From Holtermannia corniformis (lineage: Eukaryota > Basidiomycota > Tremellomycetes > Holtermanniales), in assembly GCA_001599935.1 (NCBI GenBank), contig BCIJ01000007.1:156227-220226 (forward strand): a stretch of 64,000 nucleotides of DNA, in the 5' to 3' direction. Positions 33,452-45,491 of this stretch are shown here, piece after piece (position 1 is the first letter of the stretch; each line of letters opens with the position of its first letter). The notes under the pieces were generated by a model that saw nothing but the letters and a program-made list of their open reading frames with translations, searched no databases and had not been told where the DNA came from. The translations under genes and the position numbers were made by a program.

Positions 33452-36400
33452 CTAGGCCTTGCCTGCCCGCTTCTTGATAGGGACTTCAACGCCCGCAGCG
33501 TCGAGCGCCTTCTTCTCCTCCTCGCCAGCAGGCGCAACCGGCGCAATCTCGGTAGCAGCCGACGTCTTGGTCTTGACGGTCGTCTTCTTGACAATGGTCG
33601 GCTTGCTCGAGCCAATGAGGCCGAAAAGCGCAGCGAGCATGCCGAGCAGGGTAAACGCGGCCGCAGCCAAACCGGCAGCGACCTCGGGCATCTGCTTGAT
33701 GGCTTGCACAACGTCAAAGCCGCAGAGGTCTGCCAGCATCAGCCGCGTGGTCGAGAACGCTTACGCAACGTACGGATGAACTCGTACACCTTGAGCTGAG
33801 CCTTCTCGAGCAGGCTCGTGGCGTCCTCCTCGTCATCGTCCAACGAACCCTCGGCCTCCTTCTCAATCGCCTTCTTGACGTGATAAGTCTCCTCAGCAAG
33901 CGACTTGGCATCCTCGGCCGAGTGACCGATGTAGATGTTGTCGACTGCACCGGTCAGCAGCTGCTGCAATCAGTTGCAAACTACTCACAGAGAATGTCCT
34001 CAGTCATGGTCCAGAGCTCGATACCGATCCCACCAATCTTGGTCAAGTCGGCGGGCGACGAGTCTTCAAAGAAAGCCGGGTTGTCAATCTTGCGCGGTGC
34101 CCAGACACCCTTGTATTCGGGGTTGGGGATCTTGGGAACCGTCCACTTGCCCTAGGACAGGTGAGCCTTGTTCGAAGCAGACGACGCGGCACTCACCCGG
34201 TAGTTGGGGTTCTTGATCTTGGGCTGGAACCAAGGGCCACAGCCGGCAGCGTCGTCGCAGACGGGGTTCGGGACAAGAGGGGGGATCCAGTCACCATCTT
34301 CCTCGTCCTATGAGGTGTCAGCCGTTGTCTATGCGACTAGGACAGCACTTACGTCCCACTCCTCGGGCTTCTCGGCATCTGGGTCTGGGATCATGGTTGG
34401 CTCGTCCTCGAGCCAGTCAGCCGGCCTGGTCGCCGTCTCGTCAACAACCATGATCGGGGCATCCTCGTCCCAGTCGTCGGGCTGGCCAATGTCAACGCGG
34501 TGCTTCGCCGTGTCCGCTTCGACCCACCTTGGTCGCCGAAACGTCGTCAATGGTCTCCTCGTCAACCCACGACTCGGGCTTGAAGTCCTCTGGGTCGTCT
34601 ACAGTTATCAGCGCCGTTGCCTGTCATTGCAGATCGCACCCACCGATCTCCTTGGGCGGGTTGACGGCCGGGGTAAAGTCCTCGAGCAAGCTACCCTTTT
34701 TGGCGCTCTCGTCGTTGACCAAGATCTCGTACGTTTGGTCCGGGTTGACAATCAAGGTGTACAGCGCCGTCGTTTTTGTGATCTTGGGCGCAGGCGGGTT
34801 CTTGAGGTGCTTCTCCTCCCACTCGCCAGTGATCGGGTTTTGGTGGCGGAAGATGAAGTGCACCTTGTTGGTTGTACCGCACTTGTCCTGTGAGGCGTCA
34901 GTGGCGATCTACGCTGACCTGGATCAAACGTACCGGGCCGAACATGATAGTGAAGGGCGTCTGCAAGGTTGATCAGCCACGTTCCAAGACACTGTCAGCG
35001 AGCTCACCTTGTCGGTGTACTCCTCGCCGGCACGGAGGTTGTCCGTCTCGGTCAACAATTTGATGTACGCGCCACCGCATTCGAGACCCTTTTGAAGCTT
35101 GACCTCGTACTGGACCACGAGGGGCTTGGTCTTTGATGGGTCGATGGCCTCGGGGAACAATGCCGAGATGGCGTGGTGCGCAGCCTTGGTCTCTGGACGG
35201 GCGTCAGTTCTTGCCAGTCTTTGATACGGGTAGCAGTTCTTAGCGCAGGGCCACAAGGACGAGGTCATGCGGATGGGAGTAACAGCCTACATTCGAGCTA
35301 GCAGAGCCGACAATCCAGGCTGCTTGAGCAGCTCAAATAGATCGAACAGCCGTCGAGCTCGTCAAGGGGCCATCAATCGCATCCACCAAGCGTGTCAACT
35401 GCTGTCTTTGAAGTTGTGCCGCAGAAAACTCTGATCCGGCCCAGTGGGCGGATACCAACATCTCCGCATCAAGCGATACGATTGCCCGTGCAAGCAGCGC
35501 AGACGCTCCCTGCACTTCAGCTATACGGACGCATCGGACCGGCACTGCAATCTCGAAGGCGAAGCCAGCGGATCACAGCTGGCAGCTCAGACCAGGCCTG
35601 CCGCCGTGGGGCAGTTCACCCGTCCCAACCCATGCAGCACCCTCGCTCACTCAAAACAGGTTCAAATCCACCGTATGGGTATGGCTAGCACCTCCCAACG
35701 GAACAGATTGAAGGTAGCTGTGACCTCAATCCAGACAGCTGTGAATACAGCTAGCACTCATTCCATTATCGAATCGTCATCGCAGTCCAGCTAGTGCGAG
35801 TTCGGACTTTAGGCGCATGGCCGCAGGACCAGGTTCCGCACCAAGTTCGGACCATTCATGGAACTTACTAGCCGAGCATCGCGAACGAAATACCCAACAG
35901 TCGAGTTGTTGCAATGGCTCGAGCAACAGGCCACACTCGTCGGGTCTGTGGATAGGAGGCAATGGAGTATAGCTAGCGGCCGCGACGACCCAGACTGCGC
36001 TCTCAATCTGAGTGGCGCCGGGCTTCAAAGCTTGTCCGAGCCTCGTTCATCAATGTCGATCGATGAACGTCTGCGCTGCGTTCGTCTTGACAAGTATAGC
36101 GCAACTCAGGCGGAAGGCAGCCGAAGGACATCCACCTAGACCGCCTAACCGGGCCAGACTGAGAAACGGTTTGCTACACCAGAAGTGACGCCAATCATCA
36201 ACCGCCAGTCTCTCGGCCGGCACTCGGTACAACTGATGCCAGCTGACCAATGCCAAGAGTTCGAGAATATGTATCGGTGGGCTGCGTACGAAGCTCGTGC
36301 ACAGCGCCCGTCTAGTAGAATCGGCGAATTTGAGCTCGTGGAGACAGCGCGGACACACGAGCTTTCAGCTAGCGTCTCTTGCTCTTCTGGGCTGAATACA

Positions 36401-37897
36401 CAGTCCAGACTGGCGTACGGTTCGAGCGCGTCCCGGGTAGAACGATCGGTCTCGTTGATCAATCGGAGCTAGAGCGTCTCGACAGCGGCGGCCGGAATGG
36501 CGGTCGCCTCTTGTACGAGTTGCCAGCTTGCGACAGCTCAGCTTTCACTTACAAGTTCATCTGGATTTAGTACTTTGGCGGTCTTGCAAAGACAACGAGC
36601 TGGGTGTCGAGCTCAGAGCTGGTAGCATCACCAGCAGCAAGACCGAATATCCGCGGCAGCTCATGCGAACGACAAATCGGCAATGCGCGAGGCTAGCGTG
36701 CCGAGTCTGCCGGTCGGGACCGTCGTCCGTGCTGGTAGTGTCCTACCAGCGGGTACCGAACGACCCCAGCAGAGGGCGCGTGCCCTCTTTAATTGGTTCC
36801 GAGAAGGAGCAAAAGCTGATCGACTTGACCCGTTTGGTCGATGGACTCGACTCAGCGATGGCCCTTTTCATAGCTTTGCGCGGCGTATCGCTACCACCAT
36901 CACTGCTCGGGTCAAAGCTGCTAGGTCTGGGTAATCTGGCTGATAACACCGCCAGACACACGGGGCCTTGTTGTAGCTTGACACGCATTGACCCGCTATC
37001 GCCGTCACTGGGATGCAATTGCACCAGCAGGAACGACTAGCTCGTCTGGTCGAGTGGTTCGACCAAACGACAGCGTCGATGCAAACGCCGTACGTTGCAC
37101 CCGAACACCATCAACATTTCCATATGATGGTTCATAGGACGATCAAGGGTCCGGGTGGTATGATTGACGCTCACAGTCCACGTTGGCGGCACACATTCGG
37201 CCCTGATGGTGTGAGAGCGGGCAAGTAGCAGCTGGTGGATCTGATCCGTTCAGCCGATGGTCCGACCCAACAGATTCGGAACACTGCCTAGCTTGGTCGA
37301 CCACGATCTACTACGCGCTGGTGGGAGTGCAGGTCAGAAGTTGGTATTGTCGCGAAGCATGGTCGATGACTCGAGCCAGCTACACGACAGGGCCAGCTTT
37401 GCCCCTGACTTTCCACGAGCACGACCATCACCATCTTGGAGATATACAGATTAAGCTAAAGCTGTGGGTTTGACCAGTCTGGTCGAATCGGCCAAACTGT
37501 CCCAAAGAGCTCAGCTTTACCGTCCCAAGCCACAACCGCGCGCGATCCATCCTCCGGCACCGTCTCGCCACTCGACCATACTCACTCAAGACCAAGCCGT
37601 CATCGCCCTGGATGCCAGGGTACACGGTTGGCTCCTCGACGGCCCACTGGCCGACATAGCTAAACGTCTCGTCCCCGACTGGCGTCTGCTTTGTCGCCTG
37701 TGAGACGACCCAGCGCTGTGCCCAGTCTGGCGTAAACTGTTCGAGAAAGGGCGCGGTCAGGTGCGTCGGCTGGGCTCGTTAGTGACCGCACGTAGGGATA
37801 GGCTGAGAGGGGGACCGACTTTGAACTCGACTGCGCCTGCTTGTACGGCTGCAGCGAGCGTTGAGGCTGCGATGACGAGGGATTGCTGGGATCGCAT
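33452..37897 (-). CDS. CNE1: Calnexin, ER lectin chaperone
   Basis: ER membrane chaperone that binds monoglucosylated N-glycoproteins. It starts at 37897 with a signal peptide ([17 protein letters not shown]). The lectin domain begins [26 protein letters not shown] and [12 protein letters not shown], and continues after a 2393-bp intron as [29 protein letters not shown] and [17 protein letters not shown]. The P-domain has three acidic motifs ([30 protein letters not shown]) and three second-type motifs ([43 protein letters not shown]), then [23 protein letters not shown] hydrophobic anchor ([21 protein letters not shown]) and a short Lys-rich tail finish it. Length is about 570 residues. Without the distant first exons it would look truncated. 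Confidence 0.95.
35193..37585 (-). other. Giant intron 2 of calnexin (2393 bp)
   Basis: The donor GTGAGTATGG begins at 37585 after GDDGLVL; the acceptor CTGACGCCCGTCCAG ends at 35193. Joining A to AG restores a Lys codon and gives [17 protein letters not shown], the invariant calnexin sequence. The interior carries six GCTAGC palindromes (35297, 35684, 35750, 35972, 36368, 36692) and no recognisable gene. It is the largest intron in the window. Confidence 0.9.
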
Positions 37898-38090
37898 GCT
37901 GGGCGGTCAAGGCGAGTGAAGAAGATGACGGAGCTGGTTGGTTCCACGTCACTTTGTGTTATTCCTGCGCCTATTGGAGCGCACCGCCAAACCTATCACC
38001 AGCCAACAGTGCGCGGTGTTGGCTGATGACGCACCGTTCCCTCGTGGCCGCAGTGCGCACTCTCTCTAACCACTAGACCACCCACAACAC

Positions 38091-38108
38091 ACCACCACCA
38101 CCACCACC
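38091..38108 (+). repeat. (ACC)n run abutting the inhibitor-2 start codon
   Basis: Six or so ACC/CAC triplets run directly into the ATG at 38109, in the short (211-bp) region between the divergent calnexin and inhibitor-2 starts. It would be the last part of the 5' leader. Confidence 0.7.
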
Positions 38109-41100
38109 ATGCCAGACACGGCTCAGCACGAACAAGACTTGGCACAGGTCCACTCGCCACCGTACACTGACGACGAGGACCAGCACTCGCCACCGCGCAG
38201 GCGACCGAGCAGCAGCGCGAGCCACGTCAAGCGTGAGTCGCCGCGGACCGTCAGTGCACGAGAGCACAGTGCAGGCAGGCATACCAGCGTCACGCTGCTC
38301 TGTTCTCTTTGCCGACTGCCATGTCTCATCACTCGCAAGCACAGACGGCCCCAAACCCAGCAGAAATGGACTAAAGCTGACACGCACCTAGCGCGCGGCA
38401 TCTTGAAAAACGCAGTATCACGCCAAGTCTCGCACTCGGGCGAGAGCACGCAGCCTGTACTCGCCGTCGACGACGCGGCCGCAGCAGCTGACGCGCGCGT
38501 ACAAGCTGATCGGTGAGTTTAGGGTTTTACTCGAGCCGTGGCGGTGCTGGCTGGGAATGCGTTGCACTCGGGCCAGGCGGTAAGATTGCGTTTGATCTGT
38601 GTGGAGCGAGATGCCGGTACGAAAGGCCTGGTCGGCTAGAGAGCATCTCCTGGTATCCGAGCTGTGCTATGTCGCTAGCCGTCGTAGCGCTCCAGGCTGT
38701 GATCCTACGTCGGGATCCGATCTGTGGCATGATCGCCTAACGCATGGTGGATGGCACGCGGGGTAGCATAGTACAGCCGTCAGGCTAGTTAGTACATTGC
38801 CACGTTCACGTGCTCATTGCTCGCGCTCGTCAAGCCAGACTTCACTTTGCCGGCCCAGCGATACGAGCAAGGAATAAGCCTTGACCCTTGAGCCTATCGG
38901 CGTACTCCCAGTCTTCCTACCAGTGTAACGGCGACAACCAGCGAGCGTCGTGAACAGGTCGGCAGACAATGCGCGTCACCGAACTGCTTCATCATATCTC
39001 ACGGCGCATGCAGACCGCGTTGGTAGCGTTGATAATGCATAGACACCGGATCACGGCGTTATGTCATGTCTGTACTACCGGCGTGCTCTAAAGCAAAACC
39101 GTGGGTCACATAGCCAAGCCGAGGTTGAGCCCTGTCAAAGGCTTCGACAGTACGTCGCCGTACTATTGTAACGCCCTCATTGTAGCTCTGCGTGCCGACC
39201 TCCTCGAGCGGCAACGGGCCAATGCCGTAGATCGCTCGATCTGATCGCGTTGAACCGGCCGTTTGCCCGCTGACTAGTTGTGAGACTGCTAGCGTCGTGG
39301 CAGGATGCCATGCGGGGCTAGCTTCGATCAGCCGTCTGCAGCCCAACTCTGTTCGTACGCGCGATCTTATTCCAGCGCTCTCGATAACGCGCACGATGCG
39401 GCCGGAGCGGCACCTAGATTGCTCAAACTTTCGATGTCTTGGGAGCCTTTTGCCCATTGGCTGGCGTTTGGCTATGGGGCGCCCGTGCTCGTGGCAGTGT
39501 GCCATGCGACTAGCGTCGGCATAGCCGACCGTAGCTCCCCGGCCTTGTACGTCTGCAGCGACGGAGGAACGCGCTTGCCAAACGATTGGCAGCGCGGTAG
39601 ACGCCAGATGTGATGCACCTATTGGTATACAGGGTGGACGCAACGTCCGCCTCAGCAAGTCCAATCAGGTAATCCAGTGTCACATCGTACTCGGCGGTAT
39701 ACACTGTGACTCGACTTGCGCTACGTTACCGATTGTCACGATCCACTGGGTCGGACTGCGGAGTTTCGTGTGAGCCATACGAGTCCAGCTATCAGTAGTA
39801 CGATTACTGTCTTGGCGCGCTGTGGATCATGTTCCATTGCGGTAGCCGATATGGCTGCGTTGAAAGTGAGATCCAGCTTGCCCGAGGTCGGCTACGTCGC
39901 TGTGCGCTTTGCATCTCCACCATCGATGTAATTGTCTGCATCTGCCTGATGGTCAGCGGACGCAGTCGGAGAACCTTTGTCACATGTCGCTCTGTTTGGT
40001 TTCTAGACATTGACCGATCGGCGCGATCGGGCGGATTCGAGGTTCACGGGCAGCCTTGTCTATCTAGAGGTGTGCACGGTGGTGCCAGAGTGGCAAACAC
40101 GGCCGCTCGCTTATCTCGAGGCTCAGCAGCGTATGCTGAGGCGGCGTTGAAGATGCTACGTGTGGGTATCACGAGCCGCATTGCCCCCTCTTCGCGAGCA
40201 ATTCACTATCTTCGGGTGCAGTGTAGGGCGGTGTCTTTTGACCGCCTTGCTGTTTACGACCGCAAAGTCGGAGCACGAACTGTTCGCTTGACTGGGCATC
40301 TATTGCTCTGATCCAATTCGACTGGGGTGGGCGTCAGCAGTCACGCCCTCAACGCGCAGCAGAGCAGCGGGACGGTCGTCGTGATTGTGACTGCGTAGAC
40401 CACCATCCACGCAACGGAGTTCATTTGGCGCTTGATGTACGAATACTGACTAGTTCTCATAGCTTGACATGGGATGAAGCCAATATTGCTCTGACCGAAA
40501 TCCAGAAGGATTCGTTGATGTGAGTGCTTTCTGATAGTGTGAACGTGCGGGCTGACATATGTAGGAAAATTGACGAGCCCAAGACGCCGTATGTGCGGTA
40601 TGACGCCGAGAACGATCTTGTCTTGCAAGGTACGTCTGTTAGCTCTCAAGCTTACAATCTAACACTTGCAGACGTGCCCGACTTTGACTTGGTGAATGCC
40701 GCCCTACCCGTCTCACCGACCCAGTCGGAGGGCCGCGCGCCATCTGGCCCGGTGTCTCCTGGTCTTGCCGGCGGGCGACCACCGTGAGCAGTGATCGTGG
40801 CTGGGCTGCCACCCAGCTGACCATCCCAGCATCTCTCCTACCCAAGCGACAGCCGCCAACACGCAGGCCAACGCTCGTCGTACCTCCACTCCCGGCTCGC
40901 GATCCGCGTCTTTTTCACTGCCCAACAAGCCCAAGAACATCCCGGCCGGCGGCGACGTGTTTGACGATGACGACTCTGATGATGAAGAGAAGGATCCTGA
41001 GGAAAAGGCCAAGCACCAAGAGTTTGAGAAGCGCCGCAACTCGCACTACTCGAACGAGGCGGATGCGATGAAGCAGGCCAAGGCGCTGCTGCAGAGGGAA

Positions 41101-41136
41101 GAGCAAGAGGAGGCTGGCATGGACGTCGACAAGTGA
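38109..41136 (+). CDS. GLC8: Protein phosphatase 1 inhibitor-2 (Glc8-like)
   Basis: Intrinsically disordered regulator of type 1 protein phosphatase. The motifs appear in family order across six exons. PRGILKN sits at the exon 1/2 junction, the known PP1-contact element. LTWDEANIALTEIQ follows a giant intron, then MKIDEPKTPYVRYD, whose Thr-Pro is the regulatory phosphosite of the family. DVPDFDL, an acidic DDDDSDDEEK patch and the helical PP1-active-site motif FEKRRNSHYSNEADAMKQAK come next. It ends EEAGMDVDK at 41136. Short Ser/Pro-rich linkers vary freely in this family. Assignment is firm because all three PP1-binding elements are present. Confidence 0.93.
38513..40462 (+). other. Giant intron 2 of the inhibitor-2 gene (1950 bp)
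   Basis: The donor GTGAGTTTAG begins at 38513 and the acceptor TTCTCATAG ends at 40462, with CTGAC in the last 20 bases. Splicing gives an Arg codon and runs into LTWDEANIALTE, the conserved inhibitor-2 motif. Three GCTAGC palindromes (38674, 39288, 39317) lie inside. The minus-strand frame at 39059-39664 matches no family I know. Confidence 0.85.
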
Positions 41137-41248
41137 TGACGGCGAGTCAGACGTGACGAAGATGACTGTACTTGTAGCTCTTAGACCTAATGCGCAATGA
41201 AAGCCTCATGGAGATGATACAACTCTATGCATGTGGAGTCTACGGTGC

Positions 41249-44200
41249 TCAGCGGGACTTTGGCGCGCGATGTTCATCATCATCATCATCGTCATCTTCA
41301 CCGAGCTCGAACATGACTTCTTGATCGCCGTCTTCTGATGCGCGCGCTTTACCTTTGCCCTTGCCGTTGACGCGGTCATGATAGCCTTCCTCCAGATCGG
41401 CCAGATCAGCCAGCTCGACCTGCTCAGACCCTAGTGGCACCCGTTCAGCAGCGTCCACATCCGTTCGGAGCCCGATCGGCGCCTGTCGCCGTCTATACCG
41501 GCCTCGAGCGCGGAAGAAAAAGTAGAGGCCCACAATGACGACCAAGACGATGACGATGGCGAGTGCGGAGAAGGCGTTGTAGTATGCTGCGAGGGTCAGT
41601 TGACGGTATAGACTGTCAGACGGACGCACCCTCCCAGTCGGTGCTGGCCTTGACAGTCGTCTTGTCGGATGCGGGCTCTAGTACACCATAGTGCACTGTA
41701 GGCCGATCGACGCCGCCGAGGGTCGAGTCGAGCTTGGACGATCCGGGTAGTAGCGCAAAGTCGACGTCCATGAAGCGCAGCATCATGTCCAGTGATGGTT
41801 CGGGCACGTCTACGCCGATCTGCGCATGTTAGACGCGCAACAAGCCCAGCGTAGAATCTCACCATATGCGAGGCTCCCGCAAGCTGGAGCAGGGTCAGTA
41901 GGGTTTCCGCCTGAAGCAAAGAGCCCACCTTGACGTAGGTCAGGTTCCGCGCTGATTGCCAGCTTCCCGCCGCCACACCGTTCACGTTCCACTCCTCTAC
42001 AGATACATTCTGAGATCGTCAGTGCTGACGACCTCGACCCACACTACTCACTCCAAAGCCGGTTGCCCCCGCCCAGTCCAGCCGATCAATCATCATCTCG
42101 ATCCCCTTGTAGTTGCAGATGAGATCCTCGGCACCCGCAAACAGCATGATGGGTACACCGGCTTCAAGAATGGACGGCAATAAGACGACTGAAGCGGGCG
42201 ATGACCGTAACTGGAGCTGGCTCGAGACTTGGTTATCGCATTCGACCCATGCAGTCTCTTTGGCGTCGGCGTGCAGCGCTTTCACGACGTCCGGTCGCTG
42301 TTGCGATCAGCCAGGTTCAAGATGCTCTTGACGACCTACCCGAAGGAAGGTGTAGACATCGCCGAGATCTGGTGGCCAATTCATCCCGCATGCAGGATAG
42401 TCATCCACCAGCCGAGTGTCGTACACGTTCATGCAGACTTTCTTCCCGTTGAGCCTGTGGATGTCAGCATAGCGAGCCGTAGGGTCGAACCGTCAACTCA
42501 CTCTTGCACAAACGGCTCCGTTACAGCGTCCATCACCCCACCGCAATTATCGACATTCACCGGCAAGTTGGTGTCGTCCTCAAACCCGTCCAAGCGCGCT
42601 TTGCAGCCCTCCCAAGATTTCTCGGCGGCGGCAGCTTCCTGGGCCTCGTGTCAGTGAGGCAGGCGAGCGATGCACACAACCCACCGCCGAACCCTGCTTG
42701 AACAGCCCCTTTTCGTATGCAAAGTCGACATAACTTCGATATTGCGTTCGTGGGTCTATCCACCCATTCCCTATTGACAAGCCCTTCAGGTTGAAGCCCG
42801 GCAGTTTGGTCGTCTTGATCAAGGCATCGGCAAAGTAGGGAATATATTGACCAGCAAAGGATTCGCCAGCAAGATACGTCTATTGATGTTAATAGGAGGC
42901 GTGTCGCTTGGTAGTACCACTTACATCTACGGATTTGTACTCGGGAAAGACGTGGTAAAAGTTCTGCATAAAGGTAATCAAGTGCGCAGCACCCTGCCAT
43001 ACATGTCAACGGCCGACATTGCGTGAACAGGTGACTCACTTGATCCAGCTCATGCAGATAGCCGTTGGTCGGACTCGTCGAGAAGCCGGTTCCCGGTGGT
43101 TGATCGACTGTTCATATCAGTCAGAGCATGAGATCCCGCAAAGCGCACTTACTAAAGACGATTGTGGCGAACTCCTCCCAACCACCTTCCACCAACCGCA
43201 GTTCCACCTGTCCCGACGCTGTTTGGCTCGCGGGGACCGTCCGGAACGGACCAACCTCCATCAAGGAGCCGTCGAAGGAAGAGCAACCAGGACCGCCCTA
43301 GAAGGTGTAAGTCAACGTTGCGCGACATATTGATAACGGTGATAGGCCAATGAGTGTTCTCGGTCGCTGCGACCGACAACAAACACAGCTAAAAAAGGTA
43401 TTACATCGTGACGACACGACACACGCAGCAATGGATCACAAAGACGCTTTCAGTCATTTTGATCGCCTGGTGAATTCGTGATCAAGGGCTACGCAGTCAA
43501 GTCATGACGATGTGCAGCGGACGTCGTGTGGAGACAGCTGCAGTTCGCGGGCTGGTGCGAACGCACGAGGCAACTTCTTCACCACGCAATGCGTCAAGGG
43601 TGGTTGCATGCTACCGTGGCAGGTTGCCATGACAACAGGTGCTTTTGCGGGTCTAAGAACCTAGCGTGCCACAAGTGTGATACTTGCAGATGTTGCTTGC
43701 GCTTACCTAGCAGACTACTGGCTGGGGAAGCAAGGGCGTCATGTATCGCGCCGCGCGTATACACAGGTAGGACCCCATGTTCAACTGGCGGCAAGTGTCG
43801 CAAGCTCGTTGGCTGTGCATTGACGACTCGAGCTTGTATATCTGATGGGTGATTGATCACACCGGCAAGCGGGTCACTCGTGCCGAGTGGCGTCCAACGC
43901 ATCTGACGGAGTGATATATCTGCGCGGTAAACCAGCTTCTCCTCAGTGGCTACGTTAGACCAGTTCACAGCGCACCGTCATCACAGCGCCGTTGAGCGAC
44001 AATGCAGCTCAGAAGCTGTACGCTACAAGGCGCTACGATGGCTCAAGACGATAGCTGGTCTGCGTGTAGAGCCGCCAAAGCAGCACATGAGCTCGCTGAG
44101 AGCTCAAAGTCCCTTGACGCATCTGGTCACCGCTGTGACGCAAGCAGCTATCCCGTTATGATACGAAGGCACAGTGGGGTGTCAGCTCAGCAGCTAGGCT

Positions 44201-44755
44201 TCTCCTATGTGACAACATGAGATCCGCCATGCACTGAGCTAGTACGCCCTACGCCAATCTCATCACCGCCAGCCGTCACATTCATGGACGTAGGAAGCCA
44301 CACCGCGCAGACGCACAGACACTCACATTGAACCAGAAGATGACCCTGTCCTTGCCTGCGGCCCGCCGCGCCTTGGCCATGAGAAAGCTATCGTCTAGTC
44401 AGCCGTGTGCTGGTGGTACCTACGTACGATCGTTCGCGAGCAAGTAGACTCACAAGATGGTCGCATCCTTGCCCGTCTCGCCGTCGCCTCCACCTTGGCC
44501 TTGACCGGGGTAGCTCGGTAGGTTGCCCGCGTATACATGCAGTGGATGCCTATAGCATTATCAGTACACCCTTTAGACTATAGCAAAGACACACGTTGGG
44601 TGAGCAGCCATGTTCTCCAACCCCGGCAGCGATGGCACATAGAAGTCGGACGCCGCGAGCTTGTCCGCCCGCTTCGAGTGTGTTATATTGCTGCTGCGAC
44701 GAAGGAGGTCATCTTGAAGTACAGGTGGTGTGCTGAGCCGCGCTCTTGCGTCCAT
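41249..44755 (-). CDS. KEX1: Kex1-type serine carboxypeptidase
   Basis: Golgi S10 carboxypeptidase that trims C-terminal Lys/Arg after Kex2 cleavage. Visible are [17 protein letters not shown] (joined across a 1029-bp intron), [11 protein letters not shown], the catalytic Ser segment [12 protein letters not shown] and [12 protein letters not shown]. The catalytic Asp segment is [14 protein letters not shown] and the catalytic His segment GASHMV. A luminal stalk, a transmembrane helix ([19 protein letters not shown]) and an acidic cytosolic tail with a D-run follow. The 5' end is uncertain: 44755 (MDARARL) is the first ATG in the continuous frame but gives no signal peptide. An ATG at 44900 can be spliced in frame but is only weakly hydrophobic. 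About ten exons. Confidence 0.9.
43298..44326 (-). other. Giant intron of KEX1 (1029 bp)
   Basis: The donor GTGAGTGTCT begins at 44326 after VIFWFN; the acceptor CACCTTCTAG ends at 43298 before [10 protein letters not shown]. The phase-0 junction reconstitutes the invariant S10 motif. No gene or repeat is visible inside. Confidence 0.85.
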
Positions 44756-45491
44756 GCTGGCTGCGATGGGATGCGACTGAGCTCGAGGACGAGAATGAAG
44801 GTGGACGATCCCTGACACGCGACGCGGCCGTTGCCACTTGCGGCAGTTAAACGGTGCAGTACTCTTCCATCTGCTCACAGGCTATGCCCGTCCAGCGCAT
44901 GCTCAGTCCAGTCTCGACCTGCTCATAGTCCTCACACCGAGGATTGCAAGCTGAGACGCGACCAGCCTGACTCCAACCACCAACGCACCTGCCAAACTTT
45001 TTGCACGTCCCAAATCTTCGACCGACCCCGAAACTGCAACTGCGACCTCACTTCCACACAACAAACAGGTATACATCAAGCACAAATAGACTACGAGGAA
45101 TGTACGAAATCAGTGAGCACAGCAGAGGTCTTGAAAACGTCACCGACGCTGTTTCCTATATAGATTCCCAGTTATCTCGTGAGAGATCTTCTCTAGCGCC
45201 TGAATGGCGGAGTTGCAAGCCATCGAAAGACTCAAAACCCCGTAGCAGTATGATACAGGCGCGAGCTTTTTGATATTTTACATAGCTTGCATGGTGGTTT
45301 GAAGTAGCGGGAGCGGGCAGCGGAGGGGCAGGGCAAGCGGACAGCGCTGTCGGCGTTTCCTTTCGGCGTTATGGACCCAGCTGGGGTTTGCGGTCGATCC
45401 CTCCTGTAGCACGTGACAGCCAGATTTCCGCGTTCCTGGCTTCATCGAGCCCAACTCTGGCGCCGTCCCAGACCTATCACACCCGCTCAAC
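44756..45491. other. Divergent intergenic region KEX1 / BMT6
   Basis: This 736-bp region lies between divergent genes. It holds both promoters and perhaps the unresolved first exon of KEX1 (candidate ATG at 44900). No other element is visible. Confidence 0.4.

Noticed and set aside
33452..35268. Calnexin appearing to lack its N-terminus and signal peptide
   Set aside because: The missing exons lie at 37586-37897 beyond a 2.4-kb intron; the joined reading frame is perfect, so it is not a truncated gene or pseudogene.
35659..35669. B-box-like GGTTCAAATCC inside the calnexin intron
   Set aside because: The flanking bases cannot form a T-stem, and no acceptor stem or A-box is present, so it is not a tRNA gene.
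39059..39664. 201-codon minus-strand frame in the inhibitor-2 intron
   Set aside because: No family resemblance, no neighbouring exons in frame, and a composition like that of other random frames in these introns.
41277..41297. CAT/ATC triplet repeat
   Set aside because: It encodes the acidic Asp run in the KEX1 cytosolic tail, a normal feature of the family.
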